64,000 bases of DNA from positions 62,001-126,000 of the forward strand of contig NZ_JACHGL010000001.1 of the NCBI RefSeq assembly GCF_014207505.1, given 5' to 3'. The position numbers and the translations under genes were made by a program. Of the stretch, positions 1-13,888 are shown one piece after another; position 1 is the stretch's first letter, and each line of letters opens with the position of its first letter. The stretch is from Leuconostoc carnosum (GTDB lineage: Bacteria; Bacillota; Bacilli; Lactobacillales; Lactobacillaceae). Below the pieces are notes generated by a model. The model saw only the letters and a list, made by a program, of their open reading frames with translations. It was not told where the DNA came from and did no database searches.

Positions 1-2181
1 ACAACCGAAGGGCCTTTGTTAATTATGGCAGGGGCAGGATCAGGAAAGACACGCGTTTTAACACATCGTATTGCACATTTAGTACAAGATTTAAATGTGT
101 TTCCATGGCGTATTTTAGCGATTACATTTACAAACAAAGCAGCAAAAGAAATGCGAGAACGTATTGGTAACTTGTTATCTGAAGATGTTGCTCGTGATAT
201 TTGGGTATCAACTTTTCACGCTTTAGCGGTACGCATTTTGCGACGTGATGGAGAAAGTATTGGGTTATCTCGCAATTTTACAATTATCGATACGAGTGCC
301 CAACGAACATTAATGAAGCGCGTTATTAATGATTTGAATTTGGACACTAATCAATATGATCCACGTGCAATTCTAGGTATGATTTCCAATGCTAAAAATG
401 ACATGTTACGACCAAGAGATTATGCAAAGCAAGCGGACAATGGCTATCAAGAAACCGTTGCTGAAGTTTACATTGCTTATCAAAACGAACTGAAGCGTTC
501 TCAAAGTGTTGATTTTGATGATTTAATTATGTTAACGATTGACTTATTTCAAACAGCGCCTGAAGTTTTGGAACGCTATCAAAAGCAATTTGAATATTTA
601 CACGTTGATGAGTATCAGGATACTAATGATGCGCAATATACGATTGTTAATATGTTGGCAAAGCGCTCACAAAATTTGGCGGTCGTTGGAGATGCTGACC
701 AATCAATTTATGGTTGGCGTGGCGCTAATATGGATAATATATTAAATTTCGAAAAAGATTATCCTGAAGCACATAGCGTGATGTTGGAACAAAATTATCG
801 ATCAACACAAAATATTTTAGACGCAGCTAATGCTGTGATTAATAATAATAATGAACGTGTGCCAAAAAATTTGTGGACCCAAAATGGTAAAGGTGACAAG
901 ATTACCTATTACCGTGCGCAGACCGAGCGTGATGAGGCTAACTTCATTTTGTCAAATATTCAAAAATTACGTGATGATGAAAAAATGGGGTATAGTGATT
1001 TTGCTGTTCTATACCGTACTAATGCACAATCTCGTAACATTGAGGAAGCTTTAGTAAAAGCTAACATGCCATATACGATGGTTGGTGGGCACAAGTTCTA
1101 TGAGCGAAAAGAAATTTTAGATATTATGTCTTACATGAACTTGATTACCAATCCTAATGATAATGCTGCCTTTGAGCGTGTTGTCAATGAGCCCAAACGT
1201 GGGTTAGGTGCTACATCGTTAACTCGTTTGCGTCAGTTAGCTACACGTCTGAATGTCTCTTATATGACGGCGATTGATAGCATTGAACTGGCACCGGATA
1301 TTTCAACAAAAGCTACTTCTAAATTTTTGGCATTTGCTGACATGATGCATGATTTACGCCAACAATCTGAATTTTTAAATGTGACAGAGCTTGCTGAAAT
1401 GGCAATGACGCGGTCGGGTTACCGTCAAATGTTAGCTGAGAAAAGCGATCCAGATAGTCAAGCGCGTTTAGAAAACTTGGAAGAATTTTTGTCAGTGACA
1501 AAAGAGTTTGATGATAAATACAACCCGGATGATCCTGAATCTGTTGACCCTATGACAGATTTCTTGGGTTCAACAGCCTTGATGAGTGATTTGGATAACT
1601 TTGAAGAAGGTGACGGGGCTGTGACTTTAATGACACTCCACGCTGCCAAAGGGCTTGAATTTCCAGTAGTATTTTTAGTGGGGTTGGAAGAAGGGATTTT
1701 TCCTTTGTCACGTGCTGTAATGGATGATGACTTATTGGAAGAAGAGCGTCGATTGGCCTATGTTGGTATCACGCGTGCTAAAAGAAAACTATTCTTAACA
1801 AATGCTTTCTCGCGGCTGCTTTACGGTCGTACACAAGCCAATGAGGCCTCACGATTTATTGAAGAAATTTCGCCAGAACTACTGGACACACAATATGCCA
1901 GCGCTACGGGTTCACGTGTATTACCTTTTGATCGTAAAACACAAATGGCAACAAGTACAGTATATAAGGCAACGCCAGTTACAAAAGTTACTAATGGTAC
2001 GACGGATGGCAATAAAACAACATGGTCATCTGGTGATAAAGTTTCACATAAAAAATGGGGTATCGGTACTGTTGTATCGGTTACAGGAGATGCTAATGAT
2101 CAAGAATTGAAAGTTGCATTTCCTTCCGAAGGGGTTAAACAATTGTTGGCAGCCTTCGCACCAATCAGCAGAGTGGATTAA
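1..2181 (+). CDS. pcrA: ATP-dependent DNA helicase PcrA (UvrD/Rep family), 5' end outside window
   Basis: Superfamily 1A 3'-5' helicase used in repair and in clearing replication obstacles. The reading frame is open from base 1, so the start codon lies upstream; 726 residues are visible and roughly 25 N-terminal residues are missing compared with the family (about 740-750 aa). The Walker A motif AGAGSGKT is near the very start, followed by AITFTNKAAKEM (motif Ia), DEYQDTN (Walker B), GDADQSIYGWRGA (motif III), QNYRST (motif IV), TLHAAKGLEF (motif V) and YVGITRAK (motif VI). The C-terminal tail has the basic domain seen in Gram-positive PcrA, ending in KWGIGTV and a beta-rich segment. It is followed at once by ligA, the usual pcrA-ligA-camS order of Firmicutes. 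Confidence 0.97.
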   Translation, partial: TTEGPLLIMAGAGSGKTRVLTHRIAHLVQDLNVFPWRILAITFTNKAAKEMRERIGNLLSEDVARDIWVSTFHALAVRILRRDGESIGLSRNFTIIDTSAQRTLMKRVINDLNLDTNQYDPRAILGMISNAKNDMLRPRDYAKQADNGYQETVAEVYIAYQNELKRSQSVDFDDLIMLTIDLFQTAPEVLERYQKQFEYLHVDEYQDTNDAQYTIVNMLAKRSQNLAVVGDADQSIYGWRGANMDNILNFEKDYPEAHSVMLEQNYRSTQNILDAANAVINNNNERVPKNLWTQNGKGDKITYYRAQTERDEANFILSNIQKLRDDEKMGYSDFAVLYRTNAQSRNIEEALVKANMPYTMVGGHKFYERKEILDIMSYMNLITNPNDNAAFERVVNEPKRGLGATSLTRLRQLATRLNVSYMTAIDSIELAPDISTKATSKFLAFADMMHDLRQQSEFLNVTELAEMAMTRSGYRQMLAEKSDPDSQARLENLEEFLSVTKEFDDKYNPDDPESVDPMTDFLGSTALMSDLDNFEEGDGAVTLMTLHAAKGLEFPVVFLVGLEEGIFPLSRAVMDDDLLEEERRLAYVGITRAKRKLFLTNAFSRLLYGRTQANEASRFIEEISPELLDTQYASATGSRVLPFDRKTQMATSTVYKATPVTKVTNGTTDGNKTTWSSGDKVSHKKWGIGTVVSVTGDANDQELKVAFPSEGVKQLLAAFAPISRVD

Positions 2182-5446
<3,265 letters not shown>

Positions 5447-5447
<1 letters not shown>

Positions 5448-5471
5448 GCATAGTTCGCTATGCTTTTTTTG
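5447..5471 (+). terminator. Intrinsic terminator after the pcrA-ligA-camS run
   Basis: Perfect 7-bp stem AGCATAG / CTATGCT with a TTCG tetraloop, followed by a run of seven T. It overlaps the last base of the camS-like stop codon. Confidence 0.85.
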
Positions 5472-5496
5472 TATATATGCATAAAAATGGTATAAT
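5469..5496 (+). promoter_or_regulatory. Predicted xseA promoter giving a leaderless mRNA
   Basis: TTGTAT, 16-bp spacer, then a perfect TATAAT at 5491-5496. The ATG of xseA starts 6 bases after the -10 box, where transcription would begin, and there is no Shine-Dalgarno sequence between them. The -35 box overlaps the T-run of the previous terminator. Confidence 0.7.
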
Positions 5497-5502
5497 TTAA
5501 CT

Positions 5503-6789
5503 ATGTCTGAATCACAAAAATACCTCACAATTAGTGCATTAACTGCTTATTTAAAGCGTAAGTTTGATGCCGATCCTTATCTAGAGAAAGTTTACATTAC
5601 CGGTGAAGTTTCTAACATTGGTCGTCGTCGAGGACGGCATTTATATTTTTCAATTAAGGATCCAAATGGCAATGCAGTTATTTCGGCTACTATGTTTTCG
5701 TATGCCAATCGTATTAAATTTCAGCCTGAAGAGGGGATGAAAATTAATGCAATTGGACGTATACAAATTTATGAGCCTAATGGCTCGTATGCCATTATTT
5801 TAGAACAGATGACGCCAGATGGTATTGGTGAATTATTTCTGGCCTATGAACAATTAAAACGTAAGTTACAAGCTGAAGGATTATTTGATTTACCAAAGAA
5901 ACGCTTACCACTATTTCCTAAAAAAATTGCTGTGGTAACTTCACCTACTGGTGCGGTGATAGAAGATATTGCCCGTACAGCACAACGCCGATTTCCTAGT
6001 GCGCAAGTGGTGTTATTTCCAGCTGTCGTTCAAGGTGAAAAAGCTGCGCCGACAATTATCAAACAGATTAAACGGATTGATGCTTCGAGTGATTATGACA
6101 CATTAATTGTTGGTCGTGGCGGCGGTTCAATTGAAGATTTGTGGGCTTTTAACGATGAAGTGTTGGCACGTACAATTGCGTCAGCTACAATACCTGTTAT
6201 CAGTTCTGTTGGTCACGAGACTGACAATACTTTGGTAGATTTTGTCTCTGACCATCGTGCGGCGACACCGACAGCAGCGGCTGAATTAGCGACACCAGTG
6301 ACATTAGAACAACTCGTCACGCGTTTTAATGAATTGCAATTACGATTAAATATGCGCATGAAACAACTGATTGATGTGAGACGCCAACGTGTTGAGCGTA
6401 TAGCCGAACATATTATTTTTCAGCAACCAGATCGCTTATATTCGGGATATACTCAGAGATTGGACCAATTATCATATATGTTATTGCAAACAATGCAGCA
6501 ACGTATTCAAAATACGCAACATCAATTTATGACACTGATACAGCGCCAACTACAATTACGGGCACATTTATTACAGCAGCCACGTGATACTGTTAATCTG
6601 TTAACAGCAAAATTAGATTTAGTGAGCCCATTAAAAATATTAACAAGAGGTTATGCTATTGTTGAAAATCAAGGTGATGTCGTCAGAAAAATTTCTGACA
6701 TCAATGTTGATGACGATATTAGTGTCCGTTTTTCAGATGGTATGGCAACTGCTAAAATAGTAGAAAAGAGAGCTTTAAAAAATGAATGA
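5503..6789 (+). CDS. xseA: Exodeoxyribonuclease VII large subunit
   Basis: Catalytic subunit of exonuclease VII, which degrades single-stranded DNA from both ends. 428 aa. N-terminal OB-fold (tRNA_anti type) spans about residues 1-100, then the XseA core with the [10 protein letters not shown] segment, the [12 protein letters not shown] motif and [24 protein letters not shown] split over the active-site region, followed by a helical, Gln-rich tail. First gene of a tightly overlapping operon with xseB. It has no ribosome binding site; see the leaderless promoter. Confidence 0.96.
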   Translation: MSESQKYLTISALTAYLKRKFDADPYLEKVYITGEVSNIGRRRGRHLYFSIKDPNGNAVISATMFSYANRIKFQPEEGMKINAIGRIQIYEPNGSYAIILEQMTPDGIGELFLAYEQLKRKLQAEGLFDLPKKRLPLFPKKIAVVTSPTGAVIEDIARTAQRRFPSAQVVLFPAVVQGEKAAPTIIKQIKRIDASSDYDTLIVGRGGGSIEDLWAFNDEVLARTIASATIPVISSVGHETDNTLVDFVSDHRAATPTAAAELATPVTLEQLVTRFNELQLRLNMRMKQLIDVRRQRVERIAEHIIFQQPDRLYSGYTQRLDQLSYMLLQTMQQRIQNTQHQFMTLIQRQLQLRAHLLQQPRDTVNLLTAKLDLVSPLKILTRGYAIVENQGDVVRKISDINVDDDISVRFSDGMATAKIVEKRALKNE

Positions 6790-7006
6790 AGAACCAACTT
6801 TTGAAGAAAAATTACAGCAACTAGAAAGTATTGTGAGCCAACTAGAAAAAGGGGAACGTCCGTTAGAACGTGCGTTAGTTGATTTTCAGAATGGCGTAAG
6901 TTTAGTAAAAGATTTACAGACCACATTAAAAAATGCCGAAGATACGTTAGCAAAAGTGATGGATGATAATGATAATCTAACAGATTTGGAATTGACAAAT
7001 GACTAG
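6782..7006 (+). CDS. xseB: Exodeoxyribonuclease VII small subunit
   Basis: 74 aa, acidic and helical, matching XseB in size and in the N-terminal pattern [19 protein letters not shown]. It binds the large subunit and is needed for a stable enzyme. Overlaps xseA by 8 bases and ispA by 8 bases, so translation of the three genes is probably coupled. Confidence 0.95.
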   Translation: MNEEPTFEEKLQQLESIVSQLEKGERPLERALVDFQNGVSLVKDLQTTLKNAEDTLAKVMDDNDNLTDLELTND

Positions 7007-7907
7007 ATTAACAAACTTTCAAAATGACTGGTTACCAAAAATTGATAACCAATTAAATTTAGATTTGGAAAAAGTATCAAGTGATGATCATGTTGTAGCC
7101 ATGTTAAAATATGCTGTGCTGAATGGTGGTAAGCGTCTACGACCATTATTGACGCTTGCGATTGTAGATAGTTTTGATCAAAAAATAACACCTAGCATTT
7201 TAAAAGCAGCTACTGCAGTTGAATGGGTGCATTCCTATTCGTTAGTGCATGATGATTTGCCTGCAATGGATAATGATTTGATACGTCGCGGTCAGCCGAG
7301 TGTGCATGCGCGTTTTGGCGAGGCAGAAGCAATTTTAGTGGGTGATGCTTTACTAACAGGTGCTTTTGATGTTGTGGTGACGGCTAATGATAATGCGAAT
7401 GAAAATGAAGCTATTGGATCTGACGAGTTACTGGCCATGGTGCAGAACTTATCGCATCAAGCAGGTGGTTCGGGTATGGTTCTTGGACAAGTGCATGACA
7501 TGCAAAATCATAATGCTCAGGGGGCATCGGATAAAGATTGGTTAATAAATGATGTTTATGTACCAAAGACTGCTGCACTTCTACAATACGCGGCGTTATC
7601 AGGTGGCCGATTAGCCTATTTTTCCGAAACTGTTGAACATACTCAGACAAATCAAGACTTATTTAACATTGGGCGTCATTTTGGAATTGCTTTCCAAATT
7701 CAAGATGATTTAGATGATTTTGATCAAGATGACCAGGAAGATGTGGGTTCTCTGCCACATCTAATCGGTGTAGCAGCAGCAAGACAACAGCGTGATCAAT
7801 ATTTGGCAAAAGCAGGACAGTTATTAACTGAGGTATCAAAACGTGAAACATCATTCGATCGTACATTATTAGATGATTTTTTGAACTTGATTGGAGATAA
7901 AATATGA
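6999..7907 (+). CDS. ispA: Polyprenyl (farnesyl/geranyl) diphosphate synthase
   Basis: 302 aa trans-isoprenyl diphosphate synthase that condenses IPP with allylic diphosphates to give the C15 precursor of undecaprenyl phosphate. The first Asp-rich motif is [10 protein letters not shown] and the second is [22 protein letters not shown] near the N-terminus binds IPP. Placement between xseB and tlyA is the common Firmicute arrangement. Chain-length specificity (C10, C15) cannot be fixed from sequence reading alone. Confidence 0.93.
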   Translation: MTRLTNFQNDWLPKIDNQLNLDLEKVSSDDHVVAMLKYAVLNGGKRLRPLLTLAIVDSFDQKITPSILKAATAVEWVHSYSLVHDDLPAMDNDLIRRGQPSVHARFGEAEAILVGDALLTGAFDVVVTANDNANENEAIGSDELLAMVQNLSHQAGGSGMVLGQVHDMQNHNAQGASDKDWLINDVYVPKTAALLQYAALSGGRLAYFSETVEHTQTNQDLFNIGRHFGIAFQIQDDLDDFDQDDQEDVGSLPHLIGVAAARQQRDQYLAKAGQLLTEVSKRETSFDRTLLDDFLNLIGDKI

Positions 7908-8746
7908 GTGCTGTGGATAAAGAGCGCGTTGACATTTTGTTAGTGCAGCAAGGGTTGTTTGAGTCCAGAGAACAAGCCAAACGTGCAGTAATGGCTGGTG
8001 AAATTCTTGGTGAAAATGAAGAACGGTTGGATAAGGCAGGCCAAAAAATCCCAGTGACCACGGAATTGCATTTTAAAGGTGAAAAACTAAAATATGTTTC
8101 ACGTGGTGGCCTGAAATTAGAGAAAATATTAGAAAATTTTGATGTATCAGTTAAAGATAAAACAGTGCTAGATATTGGCTCGTCCACTGGTGGCTTTACC
8201 GATGCATCACTACAAAATGGTGCTAAACTAGTCTATGCATTAGATGTTGGTACCAATCAACTTGCTTGGCGATTACGTTCTGATGAACGTGTTAAAGTGA
8301 TGGAAAATACAAATTTTCGTTATTCAAAACTAGCTGATTTTGAATTTGGACAACCAAATTTTGCCACGATTGATGTTTCATTTATATCTCTTGGCTTAAT
8401 TTTGCCACCTTTATCAAACATCATCACAATGGGTGGACAAGTTGTTGCTTTAATCAAGCCACAATTTGAAGCTGGACGAGAAAATGTCGGTAAAAATGGA
8501 ATTATTAGGGACCCATCAGTTCACAAACAAGTACTGCAAAGTGTCGTGCAGATGATGGTTTCGGATGGCTTTTCAATTGACGCATTAACTTATTCACCAA
8601 TAAAAGGTGGGCAAGGAAATATTGAATTTTTGGCCATTATAAGACGTGATGAGGTACCTGTAATTAAATCTGATATTGATGTTGATCAATTATTAGAACA
8701 AACTTATATGCAATTGAATCAAACAGGAAATAATGACAATGAATAA
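7904..8746 (+). CDS. TlyA family rRNA (cytidine-2'-O)-methyltransferase (YqxC-like)
   Basis: 280 aa. An N-terminal S4 RNA-binding domain (ERVDILLVQQGLFESREQAK) is followed by an FtsJ-like SAM methyltransferase domain with VLDIGSSTGGFTD as motif I and IDVSFISL as a later motif. The family is often annotated hemolysin A but is better supported as a 2'-O-methylase of rRNA. ATGA overlap with ispA. Followed by argR with an overlap, the standard ispA-yqxC-argR-recN order of Gram-positives. Confidence 0.9.
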   Translation: MSAVDKERVDILLVQQGLFESREQAKRAVMAGEILGENEERLDKAGQKIPVTTELHFKGEKLKYVSRGGLKLEKILENFDVSVKDKTVLDIGSSTGGFTDASLQNGAKLVYALDVGTNQLAWRLRSDERVKVMENTNFRYSKLADFEFGQPNFATIDVSFISLGLILPPLSNIITMGGQVVALIKPQFEAGRENVGKNGIIRDPSVHKQVLQSVVQMMVSDGFSIDALTYSPIKGGQGNIEFLAIIRRDEVPVIKSDIDVDQLLEQTYMQLNQTGNNDNE

Positions 8747-9194
8747 AAAAGTGCGACAAAAAGAATTGTTGACATTAATTCAGAATCAACAAATTGGGCG
8801 CCAAGAAGATATTGTTGCCTATTTTGAAACACTAGGTGAAACAGTTACCCAAGCGACAATTTCTCGTGATATCAATGAATTGAGTCTGATTAAAGTACCA
8901 AATTCTCATGGTGGTTTTCACTATCATTTGCCAAAGCAAGATGATCGGCCGCGTTTACAACGCTTAAAGCGCGCTTTACAACAAAGCTTTTTAAGTCAAC
9001 GCGCACAGCGGGGTCAAATTATGATAAAAGTACAGCCAGGAAATGGGCAACTTATTGCCAATTTGTTTGAACAAGTACAGTTTCCAGAAGTATTTGGTAC
9101 TTTAAGTGATGATGGTTCTGTTCTCGTATTATTAAAAGATGGTGTATTACCCGCTCAGATGACAAATATTATACAGAAACTACTTGAAAAATAA
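8733..9194 (+). CDS. argR: Arginine repressor ArgR/AhrC
   Basis: 153 aa. N-terminal winged helix (VTQATISRDINELSLIKVP) and a C-terminal oligomerisation and arginine-binding domain with a GTLSDDGSVLVLLKD segment. Starts inside the end of tlyA. A second in-frame ATG two codons later (8739) is possible; AGGAAA at 8725-8730 gives 5-base spacing to the first and 11 to the second. No arginine genes are in the window, so its targets are elsewhere; the argR-recN pairing is a conserved synteny. Confidence 0.93.
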   Translation: MTMNKKVRQKELLTLIQNQQIGRQEDIVAYFETLGETVTQATISRDINELSLIKVPNSHGGFHYHLPKQDDRPRLQRLKRALQQSFLSQRAQRGQIMIKVQPGNGQLIANLFEQVQFPEVFGTLSDDGSVLVLLKDGVLPAQMTNIIQKLLEK

Positions 9195-9232
9195 ACGAGA
9201 CATAGACGGGTTAATTTGATGATTGGAACAGT

Positions 9233-10912
9233 ATGTTAGAAAATCTTATTATTGAAAATTTTGCGATTATTGAAAAGGTGAATTTAGAATTTGACGGTGG
9301 AATGAGCGTCTTAACTGGTGAAACAGGTGCAGGAAAATCAATTATCATTGATGCTTTGTCGATGCTAACTGGTGGCCGTGCGAATTCTGAGATGGTGCGC
9401 CACGGTAGTCATAAGGCAGTTTTACAAGCGGTTTTTAGTGTACCCAATAATACAGATTTGCTCAATGATCTTGATCATAATGGTATTACTATCGAAGATG
9501 GTGAGTTAATCATTTATCGTGAATTAAACCAAAATGGACGTAGTACTATTCGAATAAATAGTGTTTTAGTTAATTTGAAAACATTATCTGCTATTGGGCA
9601 ACATTTGGTGGATATTCAAGGACAAAATGATACACAACAGCTATTAAATAGTGAAGAACATTTGCCCTTGCTGGATGCATTTGGTGGTGAAAATCTTGCA
9701 ATCGTTAAGCGGCAATACGCCAAGTTATTTAATGATTTTCGTTCAATCACGCAACACATTAGAAAAATTCAAACATCACAGCAAGAAATAACGCAACGAC
9801 TAGATCTATTGCAATTTCAGCAACAAGAACTAAATGATGCCGCATTAGAAGCGCATGAAGAAGAACACTTACTAGATTCACGCGGTAAACTGATCAATTT
9901 CAAAAAAATTGCTGATCGTTTGCAGAGTGCGCAAACTGCGCTTAATGGCGATCAAGTTGGGGCTGTTGATTTGTTAGCAGAAGCGATGCATGTGTTGCAA
10001 GAAATTTCAGAATACGATGATAATTATGCCGAATTAGCAACCACAATTGCAGATAGTTATTACGTCGCTCAAGAAGTTGGACGTGATGTTGATGAGCAGA
10101 TGGGTCAACTAACATATGATGAAACAGAGTTATTGCGTATTGAAGAACGGTTACAGTTGATTCATTCTTTGGAAAGAAAATATGGAACAACGGTCGCTGA
10201 TGTTCTAGCTTTCCAATCAAAAGTTGATCAGGAATTATCAGCTATTGATCATGATGAATACGATATAGAACAACTTCAGATAAAGAAAAATGAATTAAGA
10301 CAAGTTTTACGTAAACAAGCTATTAAATTACGAGAAGTCAGGCAACAAGTTGCCCGAGATTTAGAACAAAATGTGAACCAACAATTGAGTGACTTGTTGA
10401 TGCCTGGTGCTGAATTTGAAGTACATTTTGAACCAATTGAAGGTTTTGTGTCATCAGGAACAGATAAAATTGAATTTTACGTTCAAACAAATATTGGTGA
10501 AGGTATGGCGCCGTTAGTTAAAATTGCATCTGGTGGTGAAGCTGCGCGATTAATGTTAGCGTTAAAAACAACATTTGCTAAGCAACAACATATTATTTCA
10601 ATTATTTTTGATGAGGCAGACACAGGTGTATCAGGTCGTGTTGCTCAGGCAATTGCAAAAAAAATGATGACAATTGCTACTGATTCACAAGTATTAGCGA
10701 TTACTCATCTACCACAGGTTGCCGCGGCCGCCACACACCATTTTTTAATTTCAAAAGCAACTGAAAATGATCGTACCATCACTAAAGTACAGCATCTTGA
10801 TGAAAATGGACGGGAACGTGCGATTGCAATGATGTTATCAGGAGATAAAATTACTGATACTGCACTTGCTAATGCCAGAGATTTACGTCTTCAGGCAACT
10901 GATATAAATTAA
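9233..10912 (+). CDS. recN: DNA repair protein RecN
   Basis: 559 aa SMC-like ATPase acting early in double-strand break repair. Walker A GETGAGKS near residue 30, a long coiled-coil middle (about 150-350), the signature ASGGEAARLMLALK and Walker B IIFDEADTGVSG, then an H-loop ITHLPQVAA. Spacing of 38 bases from argR; probably the last gene of the xseA operon, as a strong terminator follows. Confidence 0.96.
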   Translation: MLENLIIENFAIIEKVNLEFDGGMSVLTGETGAGKSIIIDALSMLTGGRANSEMVRHGSHKAVLQAVFSVPNNTDLLNDLDHNGITIEDGELIIYRELNQNGRSTIRINSVLVNLKTLSAIGQHLVDIQGQNDTQQLLNSEEHLPLLDAFGGENLAIVKRQYAKLFNDFRSITQHIRKIQTSQQEITQRLDLLQFQQQELNDAALEAHEEEHLLDSRGKLINFKKIADRLQSAQTALNGDQVGAVDLLAEAMHVLQEISEYDDNYAELATTIADSYYVAQEVGRDVDEQMGQLTYDETELLRIEERLQLIHSLERKYGTTVADVLAFQSKVDQELSAIDHDEYDIEQLQIKKNELRQVLRKQAIKLREVRQQVARDLEQNVNQQLSDLLMPGAEFEVHFEPIEGFVSSGTDKIEFYVQTNIGEGMAPLVKIASGGEAARLMLALKTTFAKQQHIISIIFDEADTGVSGRVAQAIAKKMMTIATDSQVLAITHLPQVAAAATHHFLISKATENDRTITKVQHLDENGRERAIAMMLSGDKITDTALANARDLRLQATDIN

Positions 10913-10966
10913 CACATAAAAACGATTGAGTTATTGGCTCAATCGTTTTTATGTGTTAATTTTTTA
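10911..10966. terminator. Bidirectional terminator between recN and the convergent purine permease
   Basis: Perfect 20-bp stem: AACACATAAAAACGATTGAG at 10911-10930 pairs with 10938-10957, loop TTATTGG, followed on the plus strand by AATTTTTT. The minus-strand side is AT-rich but has a weaker T-run. Confidence 0.9.
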
Positions 10967-10974
10967 GATCGCGT

Positions 10975-12282
10975 TTAATGTGCGACAACCACCAAGAACA
11001 AAATGAACAGAACAGCTAACGCGTACATTAAGGGATGTACTTTTTTTCCGCGTCCAGTTGCAATCATAGTAATGGGGTATAAGATAAATCCAAGAGCGAT
11101 ACCATCTGAAATTGAATAAGTCAGTGGCATACCAATGACAATTAGGAAAGCAGGCGCAGCAATAGCAAAATCATCCCATTCAATTTGGCGAAGGCTGCTA
11201 GCCATTAACACACCGACAACAACTAAAGCAGGTGCAGTAACTTGTGATGTTACGACTGTCAAGAGTGGTGAAAAGAACAGGGCCAGTAAGAAAAATAGGC
11301 CAGTAAAGACACTTGTTAAACCAGATCGACCACCAACTGCAATACCTGATGACGACTCAACATAAGCTGAAGTTGGAGAAGTACCAATAACTGCACCGAC
11401 AGTCATTCCCACAGCATCAGCCATTAATGCACGACCAGCGCGGGGCATTTCATTATTTTTCATGAAACCAGCTTGTGTTGCTAAACCAATCATTGTACCA
11501 GCAGTATCGAAGAAAGTAACAAGTAAGAAGGTAACAACAACTGTGACCATCTGCAAAGAATTAATATCACCGATATGCATCACAGCAACACCAAATGTAG
11601 GCGCTAACGATGGTGCAGATGAAACAAAGGCTGTTGGTAAATTGATTAAACCAAATAGTATACCAGTAATTGAGGTAATAACCATACCAATGAAAATAGC
11701 CGCAGGCGTCTTACGCGCTAATAAGATAAAGGTAACAATAATACCAAATATTGACAACAAAGATGTTGGCGTTGTTAAATGTCCTAATGATACCATAGTA
11801 CTTTTATTGGCTACAATTAAACCAGCGTCATGTAATCCTATAAATGCGATAAACAACCCAATACCTGCAGCAATAGCAAGCTTTAAATTCTGTGGAATAG
11901 TGTTAATTATTTTTTCTCGAATTTTAAAGAAGGTTAGTACCAAGAAAATTAAAGCAGCAACGAAGACACCAGCCATAGCTGTCTGCCATTTAACACCCAT
12001 GCCGATAACAACTGAATAAGCAAAGAAGGCATTGACACCAAGACCGGGTGCAATAGCAATAGGATATAGAGCAACGATACCCATAAACAATGTTGCTACA
12101 GCTGATGCGATGGCTGTGGCGGTGAAAACAGCCCCTTTGTCCATTCCTGCATCACCCAGAACCGAAGGGTTGACGAATAGAATATAGGCCATTGACGCGA
12201 ACGTCGTCAGACCAGCAATGAACTCTGTTCGAACTGAAGTATTCAATTCGCTGAGTTTGAAATAATTTGCAATCGCAGACAT
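10975..12282 (-). CDS. Hypoxanthine/guanine permease, AzgA/PbuG type (NCS2 family)
   Basis: 435 aa integral membrane purine importer, 12 or more hydrophobic segments. N-terminal TEFIAGLTTFASMAYILFVN and the IAPGLGVNAFFAYSVV segment are typical of the AzgA/PbuG branch rather than uracil or xanthine permeases; SPTSAYVESSSG is the second signature. A good GGGAGG site precedes the ATG. I looked for a purine riboswitch in the 125 bases upstream and saw none. Substrate is inferred from the subfamily. Confidence 0.9.
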   Translation of the reverse strand: MSAIANYFKLSELNTSVRTEFIAGLTTFASMAYILFVNPSVLGDAGMDKGAVFTATAIASAVATLFMGIVALYPIAIAPGLGVNAFFAYSVVIGMGVKWQTAMAGVFVAALIFLVLTFFKIREKIINTIPQNLKLAIAAGIGLFIAFIGLHDAGLIVANKSTMVSLGHLTTPTSLLSIFGIIVTFILLARKTPAAIFIGMVITSITGILFGLINLPTAFVSSAPSLAPTFGVAVMHIGDINSLQMVTVVVTFLLVTFFDTAGTMIGLATQAGFMKNNEMPRAGRALMADAVGMTVGAVIGTSPTSAYVESSSGIAVGGRSGLTSVFTGLFFLLALFFSPLLTVVTSQVTAPALVVVGVLMASSLRQIEWDDFAIAAPAFLIVIGMPLTYSISDGIALGFILYPITMIATGRGKKVHPLMYALAVLFILFLVVVAH

Positions 12283-12436
12283 GATTGCCTCCCAAATATA
12301 TTGTAACGATAAACGTTCTACTTAATCATAACAACATTAATCACGAATTAAAACATAAAGGGACCTAAAAAATAATATAAAAAGAGTGTTTTATCCGGTT
12401 TTTAAAAATGAAAGCGCTTAAAAAGCGAACTCAATT

Positions 12437-13792
12437 TCATAATTGTTCGTTTATCACTGATGTACTAGCTTTTTTTAGTTTTTTAACCATTTTAATATAT
12501 GAAGGGATCATAACAATGACCGATCCAGTCCACGCTAGCACATTCGCTAAACTTGCACCAAAGAATCCAAAGGGACCGACGAGAACAATTGCAGCAACAG
12601 TACGCATCAATAATTCAGCAATACCAGCATACGTCGGTGTTTTTGAATCATTAAGTCCCTGTAAGACATAGCGAATAATAAATAGGATTGATAAAATGTA
12701 ATAAAAGGCACCATTTGCCCAAAAATATTGTTGTGATAATTTCAAGACGTCGTGTTGATCGGCACCCACAAACAACATGACGGCATAGCGACCAAAAGCA
12801 ATTTCAAGAATGCCCATAACTAGCCCAAACCCCATACTCATGTACAAAGCATGTTTGACACCAACTATAATACGTTGATATTGTCCAGCACCATAATTTT
12901 GTGCCGCAAAAGTTGCCATCGTAATGCCAAATGACATCAATGGCAAGGTAGCTACTTGGTCAATACGTTGTGCGGCAGTTGTTGCTGCAACAGCATTTGT
13001 ACCTAAGGTATTTAATGCACCTTGTAAAACAAGCGCCCCAATAGCAATGATTGCGCTTTGGAAACCCATTGGTAGTCCGGCGCGTAAGTGAATGCGCATG
13101 TCTTTAATATCCCATCTAAGATCTGTACGTTGTATTTGTAACATAGGGGTGAATCGATAAATATGCCAAAAACTCAGTAATGCTGAAATGAGTTGTGCTA
13201 AAACAGTAGCGATAGCGGCACCCGCAACACCCCAATGTAAGCCGAGAATGAACCAAAGTTCAAGTATAACATTAGCAAACATACCAACAATTAGATAATT
13301 AAGTGGTGAGCGTGCGTCCCCAATTGCACGCAAAGCATTAGCTGTGACATTGTAGCCCATAGTGGCAAAAATACCACCAAGAATAATAGCTATAAAAATA
13401 AGGGAGTCATTAAAAATATCATCAGGTGTTTGCATCAGCTTTAACAAAGGATGAATGAGTAGTAAGCTGATTATGGTCACAATAATAGTCATGAAGGTAG
13501 AAACAATAATTGTTGAGGCCATACTTTTTCGGACACCAGCAATATCACGAGCACCATAGCGTTGAGCTGTAATGATTGATAGGCCAGCAGTAAATCCTTG
13601 CACAAAACCAATGATTAAAAACATAATGGATCCGGTCGCACCAACAGCAGCTAATGCTTTAACGCCTAATGTTTGGCCAACAATTAGCGTGTCGGAAAAA
13701 TTATAAAGCTGTTGAAATAAGTTACCAATAACTAGAGGTATTGTAAAAAACAGGATTTGCTTGGCAGGCTTGCCTTCGGTTAAGTTGCGCAT
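12437..13792 (-). CDS. MATE family efflux transporter
   Basis: 451 aa, 12 predicted membrane segments in two related halves, MatE domains. The start MRNLTEGKP is the usual beginning of this subfamily and is preceded by GGAG with 6-base spacing; the frame is open six codons further upstream without a ribosome site. Such proteins couple Na+ or H+ entry to export of cationic compounds; the substrate here is unknown. Convergent with nothing, it runs in the same direction as the purine permease with 154 bases between, so separate transcription is likely. Confidence 0.88.
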   Translation of the reverse strand: MRNLTEGKPAKQILFFTIPLVIGNLFQQLYNFSDTLIVGQTLGVKALAAVGATGSIMFLIIGFVQGFTAGLSIITAQRYGARDIAGVRKSMASTIIVSTFMTIIVTIISLLLIHPLLKLMQTPDDIFNDSLIFIAIILGGIFATMGYNVTANALRAIGDARSPLNYLIVGMFANVILELWFILGLHWGVAGAAIATVLAQLISALLSFWHIYRFTPMLQIQRTDLRWDIKDMRIHLRAGLPMGFQSAIIAIGALVLQGALNTLGTNAVAATTAAQRIDQVATLPLMSFGITMATFAAQNYGAGQYQRIIVGVKHALYMSMGFGLVMGILEIAFGRYAVMLFVGADQHDVLKLSQQYFWANGAFYYILSILFIIRYVLQGLNDSKTPTYAGIAELLMRTVAAIVLVGPFGFFGASLANVLAWTGSVIVMIPSYIKMVKKLKKASTSVINEQL

Positions 13793-13888
13793 AAATATCT
13801 CCAATATCATCTGACTAAATAAAATAAAGCATACAGGATATTCTAACTGAATTTTGCCATGTTGACTAGTAATTTGTTTGATTTTTAA

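Noticed and set aside
7663-8187. 174-codon minus-strand frame
   Set aside because: Spans the ispA-tlyA junction on the opposite strand; both of those genes are certain.
11462-12019. 185-codon plus-strand frame
   Set aside because: Fully antisense to the purine permease gene; composition follows the reversed membrane codons, and no ribosome site or family match.
12283-12420. Purine riboswitch before the purine permease
   Set aside because: Looked for the conserved TATA...paired core on the minus strand and saw no three-stem layout; only AT-rich DNA.
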